A stretch of DNA of 6,108 nt, taken from Sedimenticola sp. GTDB taxonomy: Bacteria > Pseudomonadota > Gammaproteobacteria > Chromatiales > Chromatiaceae. The DNA lies in the NCBI GenBank assembly GCA_027041035.1, contig JALULB010000188.1:4213-10320 (forward strand), read 5' to 3'. The notes below the pieces were generated by a model. That model was not told where the DNA came from. It did no database searches and saw nothing but the letters and a program-made list of their open reading frames with translations. This document shows positions 1 through 6,108 of the stretch, piece after piece (positions within the stretch are counted from its first letter, which is position 1; each line of letters starts with the position of its first letter). A program made the position numbers and the translations under genes.

Positions 1-1562
1 AATTGCACCAGCATCGGCAGCAGGCTCAGATGCTTGCCATCCACCTCGATGCCGAGCTCCAGATCGAACCAATCCTGACCTTCGCCCTCCTGGAGATCGA
101 CGTACCAGTCATCCGCATCGGCGATGGTGAAGCGGAACGAGGCATCGATATCGACCGTCCAGCCGTGTTCGCGCAATACCGGCAGTTCTTCGATCATGAA
201 CGCCAGCCAGCCGCCTTCGCCGAACTCGTTGATCAGCCTCAACGGCTCCTTTTCCATACTGTCGCGCGTGCCGAGCACGCCCATGTCGGGTTCGAAACCG
301 AACTCGACCAGGGTGCGCAGATGGGTATGCTCCGCATCTCTTTGGCGCTGGATCAACGTTGCCTTGCCGGCCTTGCCGGGCAACGGCAGGGTTTCACGCG
401 GATCACCCGGCGCGACCTCCACGCCCTGGTAGCGATAACTCAGGTCGGCATAGTCGCTCCAATCAGCTTCATAGTTGAACGGGAATTTATGTTCTTCGCT
501 GTGCAGGTACAGGTGGGGCACGGGATCGATATCCTGGCGTATCTCGATATCCCCCACGTCGGGCAACGGAACCTCCTGGGGCAACTGCTGCAATACCGCC
601 CGAACCTGCGCGCACTGGTCGACGTTCAACGGCGGCGCCTCGATCAACGCGGCGGCGACGGCGGCGTCGAGCCCGGTGTCCAGCGGCCCGCATTCGCCGC
701 GTGTCGCGTCCAGATACCACGGCGGCGCCAGTGGCAAGGATTCGCAGCCATCCAGGTCCGCCAGCTTCACCCGGTAGCGACCACTTTCCTCCAGCATCCA
801 TTCCGGGCGCCCCTGGCGCGCCTCGCCGAGCGTCAACGCCTCCGAGCGATGTGTCTGCCAGTGACAGCGCCCGGTCCCTAGCATCAACTCGAACCAGGGT
901 TCCGCAGGGGTTCCCGGCGGTAGATCATAGCCGGAGCCGCCACGGGGACGCCCGTCGGATTGCCGTTCGAGCGCCCCCAGCAACATGCGGTCTTCCTCGC
1001 TGACGAAGCGCGACTGGCTCCGCGAACCGCCATCGAAGGGGCTGCCCTTCGCCCAGCCGCCACTCTTCAGCGGCCGTGTCTTTATCACATCGACATGCAG
1101 TACCGGGCCGCCGTCCTCCAGCTTCACATCGAGCACATAGTGCAGCTCGTCGGCGGGCTTGAAAACCAATGCCTCGCCAGCGTTGTCGTGCAACGCCTGA
1201 ACACGCCGCAGCCAGTCCCGCAACGGCGCATCCAGACGCGCCGCCGAGGGTGATGGCGTCGGCGACGAGGCCACCTGCTCCTCGACATTCGCGGCGAGAA
1301 TCACCGCGACCGCGTGCTTGCAGTTGTAACTCGCCGCGCAGCCGCACTGGCATCGGATCGAGTCGACGCCAAGGGCATCCGCATGGATGTTGACCAGCAC
1401 ATGATAGGGACGCCGCGCGCCACCACGCACCTCGGCGAGATACTGGCGCCCTTCCTTGCCGATCTGCAACGAGATCACCCTGTTCTCGTTAAAGCAGCTC
1501 AGGCCGCGTTCGATAGCAGGCAGACTGAAGAACGCCGGCAACATGTCCACATCGAGATACAT
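1..1562 (-). CDS. SWIM zinc-finger SNF2-family helicase-like protein, N-terminal part (cut by the left window edge)
   Basis: The reading frame is open without a stop from an ATG at 1562 to the left edge: 520 full codons plus 2 nt. Its 3' end lies outside the window. A SWIM-type zinc-binding motif, CxCx(n)CxH, is visible in RCQCGCAASYNCKHA, with C71, C73, C81 and H83 as likely ligands. The acidic, aromatic-rich stretch at about residues 410-520, with DWFDLELGIEVDGKHLSLLP, resembles the 'bacterial SNF2 helicase-associated' region that precedes the two RecA-like motor domains in bacterial Swi2/Snf2 proteins. By family, the full protein would be a cytoplasmic DNA-dependent ATPase that moves along duplex DNA or remodels protein-DNA complexes; the exact role is unknown. 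The Walker A and DEXH motifs should lie to the left and cannot be checked here. The start follows the parC stop by 4 nt, with an AAGGA Shine-Dalgarno core inside the end of parC (GCAAGGATAAACCGATG). This supports both the start and translational coupling. Family assignment is fairly sure; function is not. Confidence 0.85.
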   Translation of the reverse strand, partial: MYLDVDMLPAFFSLPAIERGLSCFNENRVISLQIGKEGRQYLAEVRGGARRPYHVLVNIHADALGVDSIRCQCGCAASYNCKHAVAVILAANVEEQVASSPTPSPSAARLDAPLRDWLRRVQALHDNAGEALVFKPADELHYVLDVKLEDGGPVLHVDVIKTRPLKSGGWAKGSPFDGGSRSQSRFVSEEDRMLLGALERQSDGRPRGGSGYDLPPGTPAEPWFELMLGTGRCHWQTHRSEALTLGEARQGRPEWMLEESGRYRVKLADLDGCESLPLAPPWYLDATRGECGPLDTGLDAAVAAALIEAPPLNVDQCAQVRAVLQQLPQEVPLPDVGDIEIRQDIDPVPHLYLHSEEHKFPFNYEADWSDYADLSYRYQGVEVAPGDPRETLPLPGKAGKATLIQRQRDAEHTHLRTLVEFGFEPDMGVLGTRDSMEKEPLRLINEFGEGGWLAFMIEELPVLREHGWTVDIDASFRFTIADADDWYVDLQEGEGQDWFDLELGIEVDGKHLSLLPMLVQ

Positions 1563-1566
1563 CGGT

Positions 1567-3810
1567 TTATCCTTGCTCCACGCTCAGCGCGTCGACCTTT
1601 TGCAGGCCGCGCGGCAGTTTGCCGCCGCGCCGGCCACGCTCGCCCTGGTAGGCGTCGAGGTCGGCGGGCTTCAGGGTGAAATGGCGCTTGCCGGCATGGA
1701 TGACCAATTTGCCGGCGGCCGGCACGCTGGCGATGGCGACGACATACTCCAGACGCTCGGCGACGCGCTTCGGCGGGATGCCGATGATCTTGTTGCCCTT
1801 GCCGCGCGCCATCGCCGGCAGTTCGGATACCGGACACACCAGCACCCGCCCCTCGCTGGTGACCGCCGCGATACGGTCGCTGTCGGGATCGCTGATCGGC
1901 GTCGGCTTCAGTATCCGCGCGCCCTTCGGCAGGGTCAGCACGGCCTTGCCGGCCTTCTTGTTGGCGACCAGGTGTTTCAACTGGGTCTGGAAGCCGTAAC
2001 CGGCATCCGAGGCGAGCAGATACCATTGCCGCATATCCCCGCCGAGCACGGCATGGAACACCGCGCCGGGCGCCGGACTCAAGCGGCCGGTCAGCGGCTC
2101 GCCCTGGCCGCGCGCCGACGGCAGGCCGTGCGCCGGTAGCGAGTAGGCGCGACCGTTGCTATCGAGGAAGATCACCGGCTGGTTGCTGCGCAGCCGGGCG
2201 GCATCGAGAAAGCTGTCGCCGGCCTTGTAGTTCAGCGTACCCGGGTCGATCTCATAGCCCTTCGCGGCGCGCACCCAGCCCTTCTCGGAGAGCACCACGG
2301 TCAGCGGCTCGCTGGGCGACAGCTCGGTTTCATCCAGGGCCTCGGCCGCGTCCGCGGCGACGATCGGTGAACGCCGCTCATCGCCGTACTGCTCGGCATC
2401 CGCCTGAATCTCCTTGCGGATCAGGGTCTTCATGCGCGCCTTCGAGCCAAGGATCTTCTCCAGCCTGTCGCGCTCGGCGGCCAGCTCCTGCTGCTCGGCG
2501 CGGATCTCCATCTCCTCGATCCTCGCCAGATGACGCAGCTTCAGATTCAGGATGGCCTCGGCCTGCTCGTCGTCGAGGCTGAAGCGCTTCATCAGCTCGG
2601 CCTTCGGATCATCCTCGTAGCGGATGATCGCGATGACCTCGTCGATGTTCAGGTAGGCGATCAGCAGGCCGTCGAGGATATGCAACCGCGCGAGCACCTT
2701 GTCGAGACGGAATTGCAGCCGCCGGCGCACGGTCTCGAAGCGGAATTCCAGCCATTCGACCAGCAGGCCGCGCAGATCGCGCACCTGTGGTCGGCCGTTC
2801 AGGCCGATCATGTTCAGGTTGATGCGGTAACTGCGCTCCAGGTCGGTGGTCGCGAACAGGTGCAGCATCAGACGTTCGACATCGACGCGGTTGGAGCGCG
2901 GCACGATGACCAGGCGGATCGGGTTCTCGTGGTCGGACTCGTCGCGCAGATCCTCGACCATCGGCAGTTTCTTCGCGTTCATCTGCGCGGCAATCTGCTC
3001 CTGCACCCGCGAGCCGGAGACCTGGTGCGGCAACGCGGTGATGACGATGTCGCCCTGCTCGCGCGTCCATTCGGCGCGCATGCGCGTGCTGCCGGTGCCC
3101 TTGCGGTACATTGCCAGAATATCCTCGCGCGGGGTGATGATGGGCGCCGAGGTCGGGTAGTCCGGCCCCTGGATGTGTTCACACAAATCCTCCAGCGTGG
3201 CCCGCGGCGATTCCAGCAGATGGATCAGCGCGTTGGCGACCTCGCGCAGGTTGTGCGGCGGGATGTCGGTGGCCATGCCGACCGCGATGCCGGTCGAGCC
3301 ATTCAGCAGGATGTTCGGCAGGCGCGCCGGCAGCATCGCCGGTTCCTTCAGGGTGCCATCGAAGTTCGGCGTCCATTCCACCGTGCCCTGGCCGAGCTCA
3401 CCAAGCAGCAACTGGGCGTAGGGCGTCAGGCGCGATTCGGTATAGCGCATCGCGGCGAAGGATTTCGGATCGTCCGACGAGCCCCAGTTACCCTGCCCGT
3501 CGATCAGCGGATAGCGGTACGTGAACGGCTGCGCCATCAACACCATCGCCTCGTAACAGGCGCTGTCGCCATGCGGATGGAACTTGCCGAGCACGTCGCC
3601 GACCGTGCGCGCCGATTTCTTGTATTTCGCCGTCGCCGACAGGCCGAGTTCCGACATGGCGTAGATGATGCGCCGCTGCACCGGTTTCAGGCCGTCGCCG
3701 ATATGCGGCAGGGCACGATCCAGGATGACGTACATCGAGTAGTCGAGATAGGCCTTCTCGGTGAAGGCGTGCAGCGGCATGCGCTCGATGCCGTCGGAGT
3801 TGTATTCCAT
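1567..3810 (-). CDS. parC: DNA topoisomerase IV subunit A (ParC)
   Basis: The product is 747 aa, close to E. coli ParC (752 aa). It is the DNA-breaking and rejoining subunit of the ParC2ParE2 type IIA topoisomerase, which decatenates daughter chromosomes. The breakage-reunion domain opens with [20 protein letters not shown] and [19 protein letters not shown]. The quinolone-resistance region reads [16 protein letters not shown], with S83 and E87 matching E. coli S80 and E84. The catalytic tyrosine is Y123 in AMRYTESRL (E. coli Y120). [20 protein letters not shown] and [13 protein letters not shown] follow, then the coiled-coil region (about 420-480, [20 protein letters not shown]). The C-terminal beta-pinwheel (about 500-747) carries ParC-like blade motifs such as [13 protein letters not shown] and [14 protein letters not shown], which favours ParC over GyrA; no canonical GyrA box is seen. 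The ATG at 3810 is the most upstream possible start, because an in-frame TGA lies six codons before it without an intervening start codon. No clear Shine-Dalgarno is visible. can ends 63 nt upstream and the SNF2-family gene begins 4 nt downstream. parE is not in the window. Confidence 0.98.
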   Translation of the reverse strand: MEYNSDGIERMPLHAFTEKAYLDYSMYVILDRALPHIGDGLKPVQRRIIYAMSELGLSATAKYKKSARTVGDVLGKFHPHGDSACYEAMVLMAQPFTYRYPLIDGQGNWGSSDDPKSFAAMRYTESRLTPYAQLLLGELGQGTVEWTPNFDGTLKEPAMLPARLPNILLNGSTGIAVGMATDIPPHNLREVANALIHLLESPRATLEDLCEHIQGPDYPTSAPIITPREDILAMYRKGTGSTRMRAEWTREQGDIVITALPHQVSGSRVQEQIAAQMNAKKLPMVEDLRDESDHENPIRLVIVPRSNRVDVERLMLHLFATTDLERSYRINLNMIGLNGRPQVRDLRGLLVEWLEFRFETVRRRLQFRLDKVLARLHILDGLLIAYLNIDEVIAIIRYEDDPKAELMKRFSLDDEQAEAILNLKLRHLARIEEMEIRAEQQELAAERDRLEKILGSKARMKTLIRKEIQADAEQYGDERRSPIVAADAAEALDETELSPSEPLTVVLSEKGWVRAAKGYEIDPGTLNYKAGDSFLDAARLRSNQPVIFLDSNGRAYSLPAHGLPSARGQGEPLTGRLSPAPGAVFHAVLGGDMRQWYLLASDAGYGFQTQLKHLVANKKAGKAVLTLPKGARILKPTPISDPDSDRIAAVTSEGRVLVCPVSELPAMARGKGNKIIGIPPKRVAERLEYVVAIASVPAAGKLVIHAGKRHFTLKPADLDAYQGERGRRGGKLPRGLQKVDALSVEQG

Positions 3811-3853
3811 CGTTGACCAGCGGATTCAGGGGGAAACGGAGGAGGGTGACTTT

Positions 3854-3873
3854 AGCCTGACGGGAAGCAGGCT
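3854..3873 (-). other. Short hairpin in the can-parC gap
   Basis: A perfect 6-bp inverted repeat, AGCCTG and CAGGCT, with an 8-nt loop begins directly after the can stop codon. On the minus-strand transcript it is followed by AAAG rather than a U-tract, so it does not look like an intrinsic terminator. It might be a weak attenuator, a processing stem that separates can from parC mRNA, or chance. The short stem gives low confidence. Confidence 0.25.
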
Positions 3874-4506
3874 TCAATCGTTCATGCGATACACCGGATC
3901 GAGCTGCCGCCTGCCGGTGATGGTGACATCCAGATCCTTCAGCAGGCCGGCGTCTATGCCATAGATCCAGCCATGCACGGCAAGCGACTGGCCACGATCC
4001 CAGGCGTCCTGCACCACCGTCGTGTGGCCGACACTATTGACCTGCTTGACGACATTCAGCTCGCACAGACGATCGACGCGCGCCGCCTCATCCGGCAGGG
4101 CGTCGAGTTCGGCCCGGTGCTGCAACCAGGTGTGCTTGATACTGTGCAACCAATTGTCGATCAGGCCATGCTTGGTGTTCGACATCGCGGCCTTCACGCC
4201 GCCGCAGCCGTAATGACCACAGACGATGATGTGCTTCACCTTCAGCACATCGACGGCATACTGGATCACCGACAGGCAGTTGAAATCATACTGCACCACC
4301 AGGTTGGCGACATTGCGGTGCACGAACAGCTCGCCCGGCAGCATGCCGACGATCTCGTTGGCCGGCACGCGGCTGTCGGAACAGCCTATCCACAGGTAAT
4401 CCGGCGACTGCTGTTTCGCGAGTCGTGAGAAAAACGCCGGGTCGACCGACGTGATGCTGTCCGCCCATTCCCGGTTGTTTTGAAAAAACTTGTCCAGCAA
4501 CTTCAT
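3874..4506 (-). CDS. can: Beta-class carbonic anhydrase, type II (E. coli Can-like)
   Basis: The 210-aa protein is a cytoplasmic zinc enzyme that interconverts CO2 and bicarbonate, supplying bicarbonate for carboxylations and helping pH balance. The zinc ligands fall at the E. coli positions: C42 and D44 in IGCSDSRVPA, and H98 and C101 in CGHYGCGG, with the D44-R46 dyad present. W39, R64 and a tyrosine at 182 correspond to the residues that form the non-catalytic bicarbonate site in the Haemophilus and E. coli enzymes (W39, R64, Y181). This marks it as a type II, probably allosteric and pH-gated, beta-CA. Other family blocks are GELFVHRNVANLV and the C-terminal VHGWIYGIDAGLLKDL. The ATG at 4506 is chosen because it reproduces the family numbering exactly, although no strong Shine-Dalgarno precedes it. 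The gene is divergent from corB and is followed on the same strand by parC after 63 nt, so read-through into parC is possible. Confidence 0.97.
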   Translation of the reverse strand: MKLLDKFFQNNREWADSITSVDPAFFSRLAKQQSPDYLWIGCSDSRVPANEIVGMLPGELFVHRNVANLVVQYDFNCLSVIQYAVDVLKVKHIIVCGHYGCGGVKAAMSNTKHGLIDNWLHSIKHTWLQHRAELDALPDEAARVDRLCELNVVKQVNSVGHTTVVQDAWDRGQSLAVHGWIYGIDAGLLKDLDVTITGRRQLDPVYRMND

Positions 4507-4613
4507 ATCAGTTTTCTACAGCGTTGATTGTCCACGATATTTTTTCCAATCTGGAGCGATTCCGCATCGCCGATCCGCCGCGCAAAGGCAGCCACGCACC
4601 GACCAGCGGCCAC

Positions 4614-4640
4614 CGTATAGCGATAGCTTCCCGGCGTCAA
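4614..4640 (-). promoter_or_regulatory. Candidate sigma70-type promoter for can
   Basis: On the minus strand, TTGACG (4640-4635, 5 of 6 matches to TTGACA) is followed after 15 nt by TATACG (4619-4614, 4 of 6 matches to TATAAT). Transcription would start near 4607 and leave a leader of about 100 nt before the can ATG. The spacer is shorter than the preferred 17 nt, so this is only a candidate. Confidence 0.35.
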
Positions 4641-4669
4641 ATCCCTTATCCTTTGGCTTACCATTCCCT

Positions 4670-4675
4670 GGGAAG
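4670..4675 (+). promoter_or_regulatory. Ribosome binding site that supports the TTG start of corB
   Basis: GGGAAG lies 9 nt before the TTG at 4685. It is a modest Shine-Dalgarno match at acceptable spacing. It helps decide the start because no in-frame ATG or GTG lies nearby. Confidence 0.5.
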
Positions 4676-4684
4676 CACCACACC

Positions 4685-5965
4685 TTGGACGACATACCCC
4701 TGGCCGCGCTGTTCGCGGCCCTTGTGCTGCTACTCGCGCTGTCGGCGTTCTTTTCCGGATCGGAAACCGCGTTGATGACGCTCAACCGCTACCGCATGAA
4801 GCGGCTCGCCGATGCCGGGCATGGCGGCGCGAGGAAAGCCGAGCGGCTGTTGAGCAGGCCGGACCGGTTGATCGGCCTGATCCTGCTGGGCAACAACTTC
4901 GTCAACATCCTGGCCTCGTCGCTGGCGACCATCATCGCGCTGCGCCTCGGCGGCGAGGCGGCGATCGCGGCCGCCGCCGGCATCCTGACCTTTGTCGTGT
5001 TGATCTTCTCCGAGGTCGCGCCGAAAACCCTCGCCGCGCTCCATCCGGAGAAGCTCGCCTTCCCCGCCGCGCATGTCTATTCGCTGCTGCTGAAGCTCAC
5101 CTGGCCGCTGGTGCGCGTCGTCAATTTGCTCGCCAACCAGGTGCTGCGCCTGCTCGGCGTCAGTCCGGACGAGATCGCCGAACACGGACTCGACAGCGAG
5201 GAACTCCGCGCGGCGGTGCACGAGGCCGGTGCGCTGATCCCACGGCGCCACCAGCGCATGCTGCTCGCGGTGCTGGACCTGGAGAAGATTCGTGTCGAGG
5301 ACATCATGGTGCCGCGCAACGAGATCGACGGCATCGACCTGGACGACCCGCTCGACGACATCATCCAGCAACTGCGCGACATGCCCTACACGCGCGTCCT
5401 GGTGTTCGAGGGTGGAATCGATAGAATCATCGGCTTTGTGCATGCGAGAAAACTGATGCAAGCCGCTGTAAATCAAGAACTTGAAAAAGAAACTATACGT
5501 GAATTATGCCGACCACCCTACTATGTGCCGGCAGCCACGCCGCTGAATCAGCAGCTACTGGAATTCCAACGCACGCGGCGCCGCATCGCGCTGGTGGTCG
5601 ACGAGTACGGCGACCTGCTAGGATTGATTACGATGGCCGACCTGCTCGGCGAGATCGTCGGTGAATTCGCCACCGAACCGGTGCCGAACGATCGTGACGT
5701 TCAACCTCAGGACGACGGCACCTGGCTGGTGAATGGGGGCGCCAACGTGCGCGAACTGGTCAGAAGCATGCACTGGAATCTGCCCACCGATGGCCCAAAG
5801 ACCCTGAACGGCCTGATCCTGGAGCAGTTGGAAGCACTACCCAACACCGGCACCAGCATCCTGCTGAACGATTATCCGGTGGATATCGTGCAGACACAGG
5901 GCAATGCGGTGAAGCTCGCACGCGTGCATCCGCGCGTCGAGCGCAACCGGCCAACGGACGCTTGA
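4685..5965 (+). CDS. CNNM/CorB family membrane protein (YfjD-type, DUF21 + CBS pair + CorC/HlyC domain)
   Basis: From the TTG the protein is 426 aa, like E. coli YfjD/CorB. An inner-membrane DUF21 domain comes first: a hydrophobic helix at about residues 4-23, then SGSETALMTLNRYR (24-37), GNNFVNILASSLATIIA (69-85), FSEVAPKT (108-115) and a further hydrophobic stretch to about 158. A cytosolic CBS pair follows (about 205-260, with DIMVPRNEIDGID, and about 270-328, with VVDEYGDLLGLITMADLL). A CorC/HlyC transporter-associated domain (about 340-416, NGGANVRELVR) ends it. The family is linked to Mg2+/Co2+ export or resistance; older 'hemolysin' names are misleading. The ion carried here is not shown by sequence. 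An in-frame ATG at 4490 exists, but it overlaps the can start on the other strand and would add 65 residues without family resemblance, so TTG at 4685 is preferred. The next in-frame Met (residue 31) would remove the first helix. Codons at 5411-5510 are unusually AT-rich. The palindromic repeat begins 17 bp after the stop. Confidence 0.95.
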   Translation: MDDIPLAALFAALVLLLALSAFFSGSETALMTLNRYRMKRLADAGHGGARKAERLLSRPDRLIGLILLGNNFVNILASSLATIIALRLGGEAAIAAAAGILTFVVLIFSEVAPKTLAALHPEKLAFPAAHVYSLLLKLTWPLVRVVNLLANQVLRLLGVSPDEIAEHGLDSEELRAAVHEAGALIPRRHQRMLLAVLDLEKIRVEDIMVPRNEIDGIDLDDPLDDIIQQLRDMPYTRVLVFEGGIDRIIGFVHARKLMQAAVNQELEKETIRELCRPPYYVPAATPLNQQLLEFQRTRRRIALVVDEYGDLLGLITMADLLGEIVGEFATEPVPNDRDVQPQDDGTWLVNGGANVRELVRSMHWNLPTDGPKTLNGLILEQLEALPNTGTSILLNDYPVDIVQTQGNAVKLARVHPRVERNRPTDA

Positions 5966-5982
5966 GCAAGCATTTTCTGGTT

Positions 5983-6103
5983 GTAACTACTCAGCTAACC
6001 GCTGAAATGCGCCAGCTCTGCGTTCAAAAATGGTCATTTACACGTGTAAAATCACATTTTTTGCCTTGATCTGACGCATTTCAGCGGCGATCTGAGCAGT
6101 TAC
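5983..6103. repeat. 121-bp imperfect palindrome, MITE-like element
   Basis: The left arm (5983-6043) and the reverse complement of the right arm (6103-6044) align along their full length. The outer 30 bp match at 25 positions: GTAACTACTCAGC against GTAACTGCTCAGA, and CCGCTGAAATGCG in both. The inner part is more diverged but ends in a perfect 14-bp palindrome. The element carries no ORF. Ends starting 5'-GTAA are known for IS66-family elements, so a non-autonomous relative is possible; this is inference. No 8-bp target duplication can be shown: the left flank is TTCTGGTT, and the 5 bp of right flank in the window (CCTTT) do not match its start. As RNA it would fold into one long stem and could also terminate or protect the corB transcript. 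Confidence 0.8.
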
Positions 6104-6108
6104 CCTTT

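Larger units (their letters stand above)
4507..4684. other. Divergent intergenic region between can and corB
   Basis: These 178 bp separate the two divergent start codons and should hold the promoters of both transcription units. The part next to can is AT-rich, including a run of six T at about 4541-4546. The middle is GC-rich. I see no small ORF with a convincing ribosome site, no operator-like palindrome and no riboswitch-like structure. A weak candidate promoter for can is listed separately; I could not pick a convincing promoter for corB. Confidence 0.6.

Noticed and set aside
3..881. Plus-strand ORF of 292 codons opposite the SNF2-family gene
   Set aside because: The minus-strand frame is unbroken to the window edge and carries SWIM and SNF2-associated features. 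The plus-strand product shows no family resemblance.
1456..2139. Plus-strand ORF of 227 codons across the parC-SNF2 junction
   Set aside because: It is a shadow of two well-supported minus-strand genes and has no plausible ribosome site or domain.
2530..3816. Plus-strand ORF of 428 codons opposite parC
   Set aside because: It is antisense to a clear ParC coding frame in GC-rich DNA, where long opposite-strand frames are common. Its product has low complexity (rich in Q, R, D, V) and no recognisable domain.
4524..4775. Small plus-strand ORF in the can-corB intergenic region
   Set aside because: It runs into corB in another frame, has no Shine-Dalgarno, and its product is arginine/proline-rich without similarity to anything I recognise.
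4730..5476. Minus-strand ORF of 248 codons opposite corB
   Set aside because: It is antisense to a confidently assigned CorB-family gene, and its composition reflects the opposite-strand codons.
5975..6108. Target-site duplication around the palindromic repeat
   Set aside because: The 8 bp to the left (TTCTGGTT) do not match the 5 bp available on the right (CCTTT). The window ends too early to test a longer duplication.
5966..6108. Classical rho-independent terminator for corB
   Set aside because: No compact GC-rich stem followed by a U-tract is present. The only strong structure is the 121-bp palindrome, which is better described as a repeat, though it might also stop transcription.

Overview
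The window is a compact, GC-rich stretch of bacterial chromosome. ParC, the carbonic anhydrase and the CorB-type protein all read like gammaproteobacterial housekeeping proteins; ParC and the anhydrase can be compared almost residue for residue with the E. coli versions. The source is most likely a high-GC gammaproteobacterium. The sequence alone does not settle the genus.

Layout. Three genes run on the minus strand, from right to left: a type II beta-carbonic anhydrase (can, 4506 to 3874), topoisomerase IV subunit A (parC, 3810 to 1567), and the first 520 codons of a SWIM zinc-finger SNF2-family protein (1562 to the left edge, where it is cut before its motor domains). The can-parC gap is 63 nt and the parC-SNF2 gap is 4 nt, so the last two are probably co-transcribed and translationally coupled. 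A 178-bp divergent intergenic region (4507-4684) separates can from a plus-strand gene for a CNNM/CorB (YfjD-type) membrane protein. That gene is best started at a TTG codon at 4685 and ends at 5965. Just 17 bp after its stop lies a 121-bp imperfect palindrome (5983-6103) with 5'-GTAA ends and a perfect 14-bp central palindrome. It looks like a MITE or another mobile repeat.

How the genes relate. ParC is the DNA-cleaving subunit of topoisomerase IV, and the SNF2-family protein is a predicted DNA-dependent ATPase/translocase. Placing both in one tight transcription unit suggests, by inference only, coordinated expression of two DNA-topology or DNA-remodelling functions. Carbonic anhydrase (CO2/bicarbonate interconversion) and CorB (linked to divalent cation export or resistance) have no obvious mechanistic link to them.

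Most of the window is ordinary core genome. The points worth a second look are the palindromic element at the right edge, a sharply AT-rich, rare-codon patch inside corB (5411-5510), and the parC-SNF2 coupling. I found no tRNA, rRNA, CRISPR array, transposase gene or defence system.
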